Shown here: one piece after another, positions 9,059 to 19,573 of the stretch
Layout of the letters: the number at the start of each line of letters is the position of its first letter
How positions within the stretch are numbered: position 1 is the first letter of the stretch
DNA from: Thiogranum sp.
Lineage (GTDB): Bacteria > Pseudomonadota > Gammaproteobacteria > DSM-19610
Assembly (NCBI GenBank): GCA_030148805.1
Contig: JASBSS010000035.1
Span: 372,001 to 436,000 of the forward strand
Direction: 5' to 3'
DNA length: 64,000 bases
Made by a program: the position numbers and the translations under genes
The notes under the pieces: generated by a model
Databases searched by the model: none
Told to the model about the DNA's origin: nothing
The model's input: the letters and a program-made list of their open reading frames with translations, nothing else

Positions 9059-10899
9059 TGAGCGCTTGCCGGCGCCGCCACCGCATGCCCTTTGGCGCCG
9101 AGGTGATCGAGGACGGGGGCGTGCGTTTTCGTCTCTGGGCGCCCGGCGCGCAGCGACTGGAGCTGTGTCTGGTCGGGGACGGGGCGACGACCGAAATGTT
9201 GCCCATGGAGGTCGAGGAAGACGGCTGGTATGGCCTGACCACCGACCGGGCCGGCGCCGGCACGCTTTATCGTTTTCGCGTCGACGGCGCCATGCAGGTG
9301 CCCGATCCCGCTTCGCGCTTTCAACCGCAGGACGTGCATGGGCCGAGCGAGGTGGTGGATCCGCTGGGGTGGGAGTGGAGCGACTGTGCCTGGCGCGGAC
9401 GCCCCTGGGAGGAGGCGGTGATCTACGAACTGCACGTGGGCAGCTTCACCCCCGCGGGTGACTTCGCCGGCGTGGAGCGTAAGCTCGATTATCTGTGCGA
9501 GTTGGGCGTGACGGCGCTCGAGTTGATGCCGGTGGCGGATTTTCCAGGTGCCCGTAACTGGGGCTACGACGGCGTCGGCCTCTACGCGCCCGACAGTGTC
9601 TACGGCCGGCCGGAGAGCCTCAAGGCGTTGGTGGCGGCGGCGCACGCGCGCGAGATGATGGTGTTGCTCGACGTGGTTTACAATCATTTCGGACCCGAAG
9701 GCAACTACCTCTCGATCTACGCGCCGCCGTTCTTCGACCCGCGGCGGCAGACGCCGTGGGGCGCGGCGATCAACTTTGACGGCGAGGCCAGCCGCTGGGT
9801 GCGCCAGTTCTTTATCGAGAACGCCCTGTACTGGTTGCGCGAATTCAATTTCGACGGCTTGCGCTTTGACGCGGTGCACGCCATCAGCGACGACTCCGCC
9901 CGGCACATTCTTTTTGAGCTGGCAGACCGGGTCAGGGATCAGACCGAGGCGTCGCGTCATGTGCACCTGGTCCTGGAGAACGACGACAATGCCGCCCGCT
10001 ATCTGCGCCGCGATCCCGAGCAGCGGCAGCGATGGTATGCCGCGCAATGGAACGACGACATCCACCACGCCTTTCATGTGGCGCTAACCGGTGAAGACAG
10101 CGGCTATTACCGGGATTACACCGATCCGGCGCGACATCTGGCGCGCTGTCTGACCCAGGGTTTCGCCTACCAGGGCGAGCCGTCGCCGTATCGCAACGAC
10201 CAGCCGCGCGGCGAGGCCAGCGCGGACCTGCCGGCCAGCGCCTTTGTGGCGTTCACCCAGAACCACGACCAGATCGGTAATCGCGCCTTCGGCGAACGGC
10301 TGGAAGCGCTGGCGCCGACAGCGGCGGTGCGCGCGGCCCAGGCCTTGTTGCTGCTGGCGCCCTCGCCGCCTTTGCTGTTCATGGGACAGGAGTGGTGCAG
10401 TCGCAAACCGTTTCTGTTCTTCTGCGATTTTGGCGCCGAGCTGGCCGAGAGCGTGGTGTCGGGGCGGCGCGCGGAGTTCGCCGGTTTTCCGCAGTTCAGC
10501 GATCCGGCGGCGCGGGAGAAGATTCCCGACCCGATGGCCGAAGCGACCTTTCGCCAGGTTGTGCTCGACTGGGAGTCCGTCGATGATCCGCCGCACGCGG
10601 ACTGTCTGGCGTTGACCAGGGAGCTGCTGGCGCTGCGTAAGCGCGAACTGCTGCCGCGTATGTCGGCGGCAGGGGTGTTCGGCGAGGGTTACCATCTGCT
10701 TGGCGAGCGCGCGTTCGCGGCCGATTGGCGCTTGCCGACCGGTGAGCGCCTGCGCGTGATGGCCAACCTCGGCGAAACGCCGTTCGCAGATGTCTCTCCT
10801 GCGTCGGGGCGCTGTTTCTACGCCAGCCACGCGCTGCAGGAGAAGACACTGCCTCCGTGGTCGGTGTTCTGGTACCTTGATGAGGGGCCGCCGCGATGA
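9058..10899 (+). CDS. treZ: Malto-oligosyltrehalose trehalohydrolase
   Basis: This 613-residue GH13 enzyme releases trehalose from malto-oligosyltrehalose, the second step of the TreY-TreZ route. An N-terminal CBM48-like beta domain (VRFRLWAPGAQRLELCLVG) precedes the catalytic barrel. Visible landmarks are NWGYDGVGLYAPDSVYGRPE, VLLDVVYNHFGPEGN, the nucleophile aspartate in GLRFDAVHAI (about D271), the acid glutamate in HLVLENDDN (about E307) and FTQNHDQIGNRAFGERL. Length is normal for the family. Its ATG shares the A of the treT stop codon (TGATG), and its own end overlaps treY by ATGA, so these genes are coupled in translation. Confidence 0.95.
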   Translation: MSACRRRHRMPFGAEVIEDGGVRFRLWAPGAQRLELCLVGDGATTEMLPMEVEEDGWYGLTTDRAGAGTLYRFRVDGAMQVPDPASRFQPQDVHGPSEVVDPLGWEWSDCAWRGRPWEEAVIYELHVGSFTPAGDFAGVERKLDYLCELGVTALELMPVADFPGARNWGYDGVGLYAPDSVYGRPESLKALVAAAHAREMMVLLDVVYNHFGPEGNYLSIYAPPFFDPRRQTPWGAAINFDGEASRWVRQFFIENALYWLREFNFDGLRFDAVHAISDDSARHILFELADRVRDQTEASRHVHLVLENDDNAARYLRRDPEQRQRWYAAQWNDDIHHAFHVALTGEDSGYYRDYTDPARHLARCLTQGFAYQGEPSPYRNDQPRGEASADLPASAFVAFTQNHDQIGNRAFGERLEALAPTAAVRAAQALLLLAPSPPLLFMGQEWCSRKPFLFFCDFGAELAESVVSGRRAEFAGFPQFSDPAAREKIPDPMAEATFRQVVLDWESVDDPPHADCLALTRELLALRKRELLPRMSAAGVFGEGYHLLGERAFAADWRLPTGERLRVMANLGETPFADVSPASGRCFYASHALQEKTLPPWSVFWYLDEGPPR

Positions 10900-13781
10900 G
10901 CCGGCCGGCCGTTCCCAGTGCCACCTATCGGCTTCAGTTCAACCGGGAGTTCACTTTCGCTGACGCCACCCGGCTCATTCCGTATCTCAGCAGCCTCGGC
11001 ATCAGCCATGTGTATGCCTCGCCTTTTTTGAAAGCCCGTGCTGGCAGTCCACATGGCTACGACATCGTGGATCACAATGCGCTCAATCCCGAGATTGGCG
11101 ACGCCGCGAGCTTTACGGAGTATACCGCAGCGCTGAAGCACCACGGCATGGGGCAGGTTCTGGATATCGTTCCCAATCACATGGGAGTGGGCGGTGACGA
11201 CAACCGCTGGTGGCTGGATGTATTGGAGCACGGGCAAGCCTCGGAGTATGCCACTTATTTCGATATCGACTGGCAGCCGGTCAACGCTTACCTGCACAAC
11301 AAGTTGTTGCTGCCGGTATTGGGCGATCATTATGGCAGCGTGCTGGAGAGAGGGGAGCTGAAACTGGTCTTCGAGCCCGCCGAAGGCGCCTTTTGCATGC
11401 ATTACTATGAGCATCTGCTGCCACTCGACCCGCGAAGCTATGCGCTGATCCTGCTCCAGCGCAGTGAGGTCCTGGCGCAAAGGCTGGGGGAAAAGAGTCA
11501 GCTCCTGGCGCAGTACTTTGCCCTGGCCCGGGAATTCCGAGCCTTGACGCGACACAGCGACCGCTCCATCGCCGCGCGGCGCCTTCGCCGCGAAAACGCC
11601 GAGCGCTGCAAACAGCGGCTCGCGCAGCTGTGTCGACAGCAGGCTGTCATCGTCGACTGGGTACGGGAGAACGTTGATAGCTACAACGGCGATAGCGCCC
11701 AGCCCAAGAGTTTTGACCTGTTGCATCGGCTGTTGCAGGCCCAGGCCTACCGCCTGACGTACTGGCAGGTGGCCGCGGACGAAATCAACTACCGGCGATT
11801 TTTCGACGTCAACGATCTGGCCGGCATTCGCATGGACAAGCCTGAGGTGTTCCGCGACACCCACCGCTTGGTGGGTGAGTTGATCGCCGCAGGCCATATC
11901 CAGGGCTTGCGCATCGATCACCCCGACGGCCTGACTGATCCCCGTGCCTACTATTGTCAGCTGCAACAACTTGCCGAAGCCGAGTCGCCCGCTCCGGCGG
12001 CGGCGGGGGAAAACGGTTTTTACCTCCTGGTGGAAAAGATTCTGGCGGGCTACGAACGCCTGCCGTCGGACTGGCCGGTGGCCGGGACCAGCGGCTATGA
12101 GGCCGCGCACCTGCTCAATGGGCTGTTCGTGTATCCGGGTTCGGAAAAGGCCATGAGCCGTTTGTACGCGAGAATCCTCGACCGGCCCCCCGACTTCGAC
12201 CGCCTGCTCTATGAGAGCAAACGCCTGATCATGCGCAGTGTGCTGTCGAGCGAGTTGACGGTGTTGGCCAATCTGCTGAGTCACATCGCGCAGTCGGATC
12301 GGCGCACGCGGGATTTCACCTACCTCGGGCTGCGCGCCGCGCTAGGGGAAGTCGTCGCCTGTTTTCCCATCTACCGGACCTATGTCACGGCCGAGCGCAT
12401 CAGCGACGATGACCGCCGCTATATCCAATGGGCGCTCGCCCAGGCGAGAAAACGCAGTCAGGCCGCGGATATCCAGATTTTCGATTTCATCGGCAGTGTT
12501 CTGATGCGCGAGGGCTGGGACCAGCAAAAGCCAAAGTCGCGACAAAAACTGATCCGGTTCGTGCGCCGCTTTCAGCAGTACACCGCGCCGGTGATGGCAA
12601 AAGGGATGGAAGATACCGCGTTCTACATCTACAACCGGCTGGTATCGCTCAACGACGTGGGTTCCGACCCGCGCGTGTACGGGGTGTCGATGAAGGCATT
12701 CCATCAGGAAAACGAGCGCCGGCAGTGCGACTGGCCTGGTTCCCTGGTCACTACCTCCACCCACGACAGCAAGCGCGGCGAGGACACGCGCGCGCGTATC
12801 AACGTATTGTCGGAGATCGCCGATCAATGGCGCCACCATTTGTGGCGCTGGATGCGCCTCAACCGCCATAAAAAAAGCATCGTCCAGGACGCGCAGGCAC
12901 CGTCCGCCAACGACGAATACCTGCTTTATCAGACGCTGATAGGGACCTGGCCCATAGGGCTGAGCGCCGCCGAGGCGAGCGGCGCCTACGCGCGGCGGAT
13001 CGCCGAATACATGCTCAAGGCGATCAAGGAAGCCAAGCGGCATACCTCCTGGATCAACCCCAACGGGGAGTATGAAACGGCGATGGGTGATTTCATTCAG
13101 GCGTTGCTGGACCCATCGCAGAGCAACGCCTTTCTCAGCGACTTGGTCGACTTCCAGCGGGAGATTCTGCGCTTCGGCTTGTACAACAGCTTGTCGCAGA
13201 CGCTGTTGAAACTCACCATCCCGGGAGTACCCGACATCTACCAGGGCAACGAGCTGTGGGCCTTCAGCCTGGTGGACCCCGACAACCGCGCGCCGGTGGA
13301 TTATGATCTACGGCGCCAGTGCCTGGAAGCGCTGCAGGCGCGCGAGGAGATTCAGCCGCTGTTGGCGGAAATGCTGGCCGATATCGCCGACGGGCGATTG
13401 AAGCTGTATCTCACCTGGCGCCTGCTGCAGTTGCGCCGCCGGCTACCTGATGTGTTCGCGCAGGGCGGGTATCTCCCGCTGGCGACGCGCGGCCGCGCGG
13501 CTGACCATCTATGCGCCTTCGCCCGATGCCTGGGGGAGCGCTGTGTCATTGTCGTCACTGGACGTTGGTATGCGCGCCTGGGTTTTGGTGGCGATACCTT
13601 TCCTCTCGGCGAAGCGGTGTGGGGCGATAGCGGGATCGAAATCCGCGCGGAGCTGGCCGGCACCTACCGCGATACGCTGAGCGGGCAACGGTTGCAGTTC
13701 GACAGTGCAGCCGGGCCGGTCGAGTGCGCTGTGGCCGGGCTGTTCGCCCACCTTCCTTTTGTGGTGTTGGTCAAGGACTAG
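10896..13781 (+). CDS. treY: Malto-oligosyltrehalose synthase
   Basis: This 961-residue GH13 enzyme converts the reducing-end alpha-1,4 linkage of maltodextrin to the alpha,alpha-1,1 linkage of trehalose by intramolecular transglycosylation. The N-terminus PSATYRLQFNREFTFADA and GYDIVDHNALNPEIG are characteristic. The catalytic residues fall in GLRIDHPDGL (about D341) and FYLLVEKIL (about E380), with a histidine-aspartate motif in TTSTHDSKRGEDTRARI. The long helical insert around residues 200-300 and a C-terminal beta domain are as expected for TreY. It is the last gene of the trehalose operon and ends only 17 bp before the convergent debranching gene, leaving no room for a private terminator. 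Confidence 0.96.
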   Translation: MSRPAVPSATYRLQFNREFTFADATRLIPYLSSLGISHVYASPFLKARAGSPHGYDIVDHNALNPEIGDAASFTEYTAALKHHGMGQVLDIVPNHMGVGGDDNRWWLDVLEHGQASEYATYFDIDWQPVNAYLHNKLLLPVLGDHYGSVLERGELKLVFEPAEGAFCMHYYEHLLPLDPRSYALILLQRSEVLAQRLGEKSQLLAQYFALAREFRALTRHSDRSIAARRLRRENAERCKQRLAQLCRQQAVIVDWVRENVDSYNGDSAQPKSFDLLHRLLQAQAYRLTYWQVAADEINYRRFFDVNDLAGIRMDKPEVFRDTHRLVGELIAAGHIQGLRIDHPDGLTDPRAYYCQLQQLAEAESPAPAAAGENGFYLLVEKILAGYERLPSDWPVAGTSGYEAAHLLNGLFVYPGSEKAMSRLYARILDRPPDFDRLLYESKRLIMRSVLSSELTVLANLLSHIAQSDRRTRDFTYLGLRAALGEVVACFPIYRTYVTAERISDDDRRYIQWALAQARKRSQAADIQIFDFIGSVLMREGWDQQKPKSRQKLIRFVRRFQQYTAPVMAKGMEDTAFYIYNRLVSLNDVGSDPRVYGVSMKAFHQENERRQCDWPGSLVTTSTHDSKRGEDTRARINVLSEIADQWRHHLWRWMRLNRHKKSIVQDAQAPSANDEYLLYQTLIGTWPIGLSAAEASGAYARRIAEYMLKAIKEAKRHTSWINPNGEYETAMGDFIQALLDPSQSNAFLSDLVDFQREILRFGLYNSLSQTLLKLTIPGVPDIYQGNELWAFSLVDPDNRAPVDYDLRRQCLEALQAREEIQPLLAEMLADIADGRLKLYLTWRLLQLRRRLPDVFAQGGYLPLATRGRAADHLCAFARCLGERCVIVVTGRWYARLGFGGDTFPLGEAVWGDSGIEIRAELAGTYRDTLSGQRLQFDSAAGPVECAVAGLFAHLPFVVLVKD

Positions 13782-13798
13782 GCGGGATTGGCGCGCGT

Positions 13799-15931
<2,133 letters not shown>

Positions 15932-16204
15932 GTAACCTCTCATCCTGATGAAGTCAGCGCGCAATTCAGTTGCAGGAATCCGACGCCGTGGTCAATACCG
16001 TCGCGCGAGCCTAATGAAACGGGTGGGCAATCAAGGCAGCACCGGACTGATGGAGATGGAGGTGGTTGCCATTGACGCTTTGATGGGAACGCGCTGGAGA
16101 AAAATAATGCATAAAGGCGTCGCCGGCAACAAAATTCAAAGCTGTCGGTCGAGACCTACGTTGGGTCGCGGTAGAGACTTACGTCGCGGGAAAATCCCCC
16201 ACGT
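15932..16204. other. Intergenic leader upstream of glgX with a short direct repeat
   Basis: No gene or RNA was found in these 273 bases. They contain two imperfect 11-bp copies, GAGACCTACGT at 16151-16161 and GAGACTTACGT at 16174-16184, 23 bp apart, roughly two helical turns. They could form a regulator site for the glgX leader or lie just behind the upstream gene's stop. Function is unproven. Confidence 0.4.
16101..16129 (-). promoter_or_regulatory. Possible sigma-70 promoter for glgX
   Basis: Reading the minus strand, TTGCCG (16129-16124) and TATTTT (16106-16101) are separated by 17 bp. This would give a leader of roughly 165 nt before the glgX start. The match is moderate and rests only on inspection. 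Confidence 0.3.
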
Positions 16205-16984
16205 TCAGCGTTGATCCCGGCGCATGCTGCGGTAGGCCGAGGGCGTGGTTCCCATGTGGCGGCGGAACAACCGGGAAAATTGGGAGGGGTCGTTGACGCC
16301 GACCGAGCAGGCGATTTCCAGCACCGAGCGGCTGGTGGTGTGCAATATGTCCGCGGCGGCATCGACGCGCAGTCGCACCAGATAGTCGCGAAAGGTCATT
16401 CCCTGTTCGCGTTTGAAGGTGCGGCTGAATTCGCACACGCTCATGCAGCACAAGTGGGCCACGTCGGACAACGTAATCTTTTCATGCAGGTGATCCCTGA
16501 GATAGGGAATGATCTTGCAGGTCTTTTCCTTCGGCCGGTTGTCGATGTAGATGTTGCGTTCGCTGGTGCCCCGATCCGGCATCAGCATGCGTCGCGGACG
16601 CTGGCCGTGGTTGTGCTTCAGCAGCGGTTCCATGGCGTTGATACGCCGCGCAATGAGACTCCCGCTTGTCGGCTTGATGAAGTAATCCCACACTCGCGAG
16701 CGCAACGCCCAAATGGCGAGTTCGGCCGACGGATTGTCGGTGAGCATGAGGATGGGCACCGAGGGGTGCGACAATTTGGTCTTTTGCAGCAACGCCAGTT
16801 CACTCGGGCCAGGATAAGTGAAGTCGAAGCAAAGCACGTCCGGCGTCTCCGTCGCCAGGAGTTGGGGCAGTGCCTGCATGTCGTTGCAGTACTTCACCTT
16901 GTAGGGATGGCGGGGCCCGAGCGGGTTGTCGCGTGGCTTACGCTCAGGTGCAAAGTCCAGCCAAAGTACCAATGGGGGTGACAT
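16205..16984 (-). CDS. Orphan response regulator with AraC-type DNA-binding domain
   Basis: This 259-residue cytoplasmic regulator has an N-terminal receiver-like domain (about residues 1-120) and a C-terminal AraC/XylS double helix-turn-helix (about 155-255). In the receiver part, DVLCFDFTYPG holds the probable phospho-acceptor aspartate, LMLTDNPS the conserved threonine and YFIKPTSG the conserved lysine. The usual N-terminal acidic pair is reduced (VLWLDFAPER), so phosphorylation is uncertain. The AraC part shows KITLSDVAHLCCMSVCEFSRTFKRE and the second-helix signature VLEIACSVGVNDPSQFSRLFRRHMGTTPSAYR. No histidine kinase is nearby. It lies upstream of glgX on the same strand and divergent from the SoxB-like gene; either could be its target. 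Confidence 0.85.
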   Translation of the reverse strand: MSPPLVLWLDFAPERKPRDNPLGPRHPYKVKYCNDMQALPQLLATETPDVLCFDFTYPGPSELALLQKTKLSHPSVPILMLTDNPSAELAIWALRSRVWDYFIKPTSGSLIARRINAMEPLLKHNHGQRPRRMLMPDRGTSERNIYIDNRPKEKTCKIIPYLRDHLHEKITLSDVAHLCCMSVCEFSRTFKREQGMTFRDYLVRLRVDAAADILHTTSRSVLEIACSVGVNDPSQFSRLFRRHMGTTPSAYRSMRRDQR

Positions 16985-17318
16985 ATGGGGCTTCTCTACT
17001 GATGGTGTGCACCGAGTAAATCCCTGTAAAACAGTCGGTCAGAAGGCGTTTGGGCCGACCGTGACCCTTAGCAGATGAGGTGGGTGCCCGGAATATTCCC
17101 AAAAAATTCACATGTCGCAAAAAAACGCAAGCTCCGCAAACAATGCCTAGACCAGCCCGGCGTTGTCCCGTATCAATCGTCAGGCGCCAGGCCGAGAGGT
17201 CTGGTGAATCTCCCGTCGTTCAGTGTCCAGCGATACCCGCACACTGTCGTTCGGTATCACAATAATGAGCTGGCCTCGGTCCAGCCGAGGCCAGCAGGCA
17301 GGAACGGAGAAGACTACC
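16985..17318. other. Divergent promoter region between the AraC-type regulator and the metallophosphoesterase
   Basis: This 334-bp stretch has no supported gene. It must hold the promoters of both divergent genes, but I could not assign confident -35/-10 pairs. It includes an A-rich patch near 17096-17130 and ends with the leader hairpin annotated at 17269-17295. Confidence 0.5.
17269..17295 (+). promoter_or_regulatory. Perfect stem-loop in the 5' leader of the metallophosphoesterase gene
   Basis: GCTGGCCTCGG (17269-17279) and CCGAGGCCAGC (17285-17295) form a perfect 11-bp stem with the 5-nt loop TCCAG. It ends 23 bases before the ATG, just upstream of the GGAACGGAG ribosome-binding region. 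No U-tract follows, so it is not a classical terminator. It may stabilise the mRNA, tune translation or bind a protein as cruciform DNA. Confidence 0.55.
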
Positions 17319-19448
17319 ATGAGAAGAAAACCTATGACGTTGGTCACCCTGGTGACGACGAGCCTCGCGGTGTTGTCGCTGCTCAGTCCCGCAGCGATGG
17401 CGGGGAAGGGCGGCAAGAACAAGACCATCACCCTGATGCAGTTGCAGGACGTTCACGGTCACATTGCGCCGCACTCCTCGATCTTGAAAAACGACGTGAT
17501 GGACCCCAATGCCGGCGGGGTCGCCAAGCTGGCGACATTGATCAAGCAGGTGCGCGCGGACAATCCCGACAGTCTGCTGTTGGCGGTCGGCGACACAACG
17601 CACGGCAGCGCGGAGATGTTGTTCACGCTCGGTGATGCCATCATGCCGATGCTCAATGCGCTGGACATCGACGCCTTTTTGCCTGGCAACTGGGATTTCG
17701 GCTGGGGGCCGCGCGTTTATCGCCAGCGGTTCACCCCCAACACCAGCATTACGTTGGCGCCGAACAATCGCACTACCATCGCCTGGCGTTATCCGGCCGG
17801 TACCGGCTGTAACGTGCCCGGTGGTTTGAACGCCACGACCTATGCCGACTGCCATGTGACCAAGGCCAACTTCCCGACGGTGGCCATCAATCTGTACAAC
17901 TACAATGAGGCGGCCGCCGCCACCACTCCCGGCGTTCCCTTGGGGCCGCGGGTGCACGCGCCCTATGTCATCAAAGAGGTGGCGGGCAAGAAAGTCGCCG
18001 TGCTCGGCATCACCAGTGATGTCGTCCCGCAGCAGGCGCAAGCCTTCAATACCGGCTTCCGTTTCACCATGGGCTATAAGGAGCTGCCTCAGGACATCGC
18101 CGCGGCGAAGGCCGAAGGCGCCGATCTCATCGTCGTGCTCTCGGAACTCGGGTTGGCCAAGAATGTGCAGCTGGTCAGGGAGTTTCCGCAGATCAACGTG
18201 ATGTTCAGCGGCCACACGCACGAGCGCACGCCGCAGGCGATCGTGATACCCCGTGGTGAGGATGGCAAGAATATCGGTATCGTGACCGAGGCGGGCGAGG
18301 ACGACTTTCTCGGTCGTCTCGACGTGAAAGTCTCCGATGGGCAGATCACCGACTGGAGCTGGGATCTCATGGAAGCCAGCAGCGCGGTGGCGGAAGACCC
18401 CGCGATCAAGGCGATGGTCGATGAGCAGCGCAAGACCTTTGTCTCGGGTCCCGACTTCCAGTGTCATACCTTCGGCGTCAACGCCTTTCCCTTCGGCAAG
18501 GGGCATACGCTGTGTGAGCCGCTGGATGCGATTGTCGGTTATACCGATCCGACCATCGAGCGCTTCCACGTACTGGAGGAGATCGCCAACAACGTGATGG
18601 TCGATGCCTTCGTCGATCTGGCCAGATACGTCGATCCGAATCTGAACGCCGACAATTCACTCTCGACCACCAATGGTTTCCGCTTCGACGTGACGGTTTT
18701 CGGTCGCGACGATGGATTCTCGGGTGCCATCACGGTGGGCGATCTCTACGACTACTATCCCATCGGCGCGGCGGTGGCGCTGGCGGAATTCACCGGTGGC
18801 CGGCTGCTCGATCACTGGGAAGGGATTCTCAACAATGTTTTCGATCCCAATCCCTATCGTCAGCGCGGTGGCTGGTTCCTGGGTTTTACCGCCAACATGC
18901 ATTTCGACATCGAGCTCAATGACGATTTTCCGCGCACCATCAGCGAGGGGCGGCGTATCGACCTGGCCACCATCAACGGCAAACGCGTGGATCGCAGCAA
19001 GCTCTACACCTTGGCGTCGTGTTATCCGCACGGTAACCCGGTCGACGAGGTTTGCCGCACATCGGGCGCGACCAACGTCCGGTTCCTCAACGGCAGCCGC
19101 GAAACCACCGGACCGACCGATGTCTTCGGCAACCGTCAGTTGGATGTCAATGGCGCGTTCACCATCGTGGCGCCGGTCAACAGCGAGAATATTTTCGACC
19201 CGGTGCGTTTCGCCAACGGCGGTCCGCTGTTTCTCAAGGTGGCGCCGGACAACTTCGTCCACCCGGTGGACGCGTTGCGGCGTTATCTGGCCAACAACGA
19301 TGTCACCACTGCGCAGCACGGTCTGGGTCGCGTGAACGCGGTGACCGGCGTGCCGGTGTCCGAAGTCGGCGGCGCTGGAATCGTGCAGCCTACCCAGGGA
19401 GCCGGGCCGGCGTGGATGAAGCGTGAGCTGATCCTGGAAGACGACTGA
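17319..19448 (+). CDS. SoxB-like / 5'-nucleotidase family metallophosphoesterase, exported
   Basis: This 709-residue periplasmic protein belongs to the 5'-nucleotidase/SoxB superfamily. A Sec signal (MTLVTLVTTSLAVLSLLSPAAMA) is followed by the metallophosphoesterase domain: LMQLQDVHGHI (metal Asp/His), LAVGDTTHG, LPGNWDFGWGPRVY, IVVLSELG and MFSGHTHERTP. The C-terminal substrate-binding domain contains STTNGFRFDVTVF and GILNNVFDPNPYRQRGG. The GNWDFGWG, NGFRF and NVFDPNPYRQRGG stretches resemble my recollection of SoxB (sulfane hydrolase) more than classical UshA, but the protein is longer than SoxB (about 570 residues) and no sox genes adjoin. Nucleotidase, sulfur-ester hydrolase or another activity are all possible. 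The ATG at 17319 is supported by GGAG and by the signal peptide. A strong terminator follows. Confidence 0.8.
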   Translation: MRRKPMTLVTLVTTSLAVLSLLSPAAMAGKGGKNKTITLMQLQDVHGHIAPHSSILKNDVMDPNAGGVAKLATLIKQVRADNPDSLLLAVGDTTHGSAEMLFTLGDAIMPMLNALDIDAFLPGNWDFGWGPRVYRQRFTPNTSITLAPNNRTTIAWRYPAGTGCNVPGGLNATTYADCHVTKANFPTVAINLYNYNEAAAATTPGVPLGPRVHAPYVIKEVAGKKVAVLGITSDVVPQQAQAFNTGFRFTMGYKELPQDIAAAKAEGADLIVVLSELGLAKNVQLVREFPQINVMFSGHTHERTPQAIVIPRGEDGKNIGIVTEAGEDDFLGRLDVKVSDGQITDWSWDLMEASSAVAEDPAIKAMVDEQRKTFVSGPDFQCHTFGVNAFPFGKGHTLCEPLDAIVGYTDPTIERFHVLEEIANNVMVDAFVDLARYVDPNLNADNSLSTTNGFRFDVTVFGRDDGFSGAITVGDLYDYYPIGAAVALAEFTGGRLLDHWEGILNNVFDPNPYRQRGGWFLGFTANMHFDIELNDDFPRTISEGRRIDLATINGKRVDRSKLYTLASCYPHGNPVDEVCRTSGATNVRFLNGSRETTGPTDVFGNRQLDVNGAFTIVAPVNSENIFDPVRFANGGPLFLKVAPDNFVHPVDALRRYLANNDVTTAQHGLGRVNAVTGVPVSEVGGAGIVQPTQGAGPAWMKRELILEDD

Positions 19449-19513
19449 CGATTTGAGACAGTTGCAGAAGCAATCCGAATCGGCCTGATCGGAGTCGAGG
19501 GGGGTTGATTGGA

Positions 19514-19552
19514 AGCCTGGCAGGCGGTCCCCGCCTGCCAGGCTTTTTTTTT
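19514..19552 (+). terminator. Strong rho-independent terminator
   Basis: AGCCTGGCAGGCGG (19514-19527) pairs perfectly with CCGCCTGCCAGGCT (19531-19544) over a TCC loop, followed by a run of T to 19552. It lies 65 bp after the SoxB-like gene and just before the end of the convergent rhlE. This is the clearest intrinsic terminator in the window. Confidence 0.93.
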
Positions 19553-19573
19553 GCCGTTGCTAACGCTATCGCT

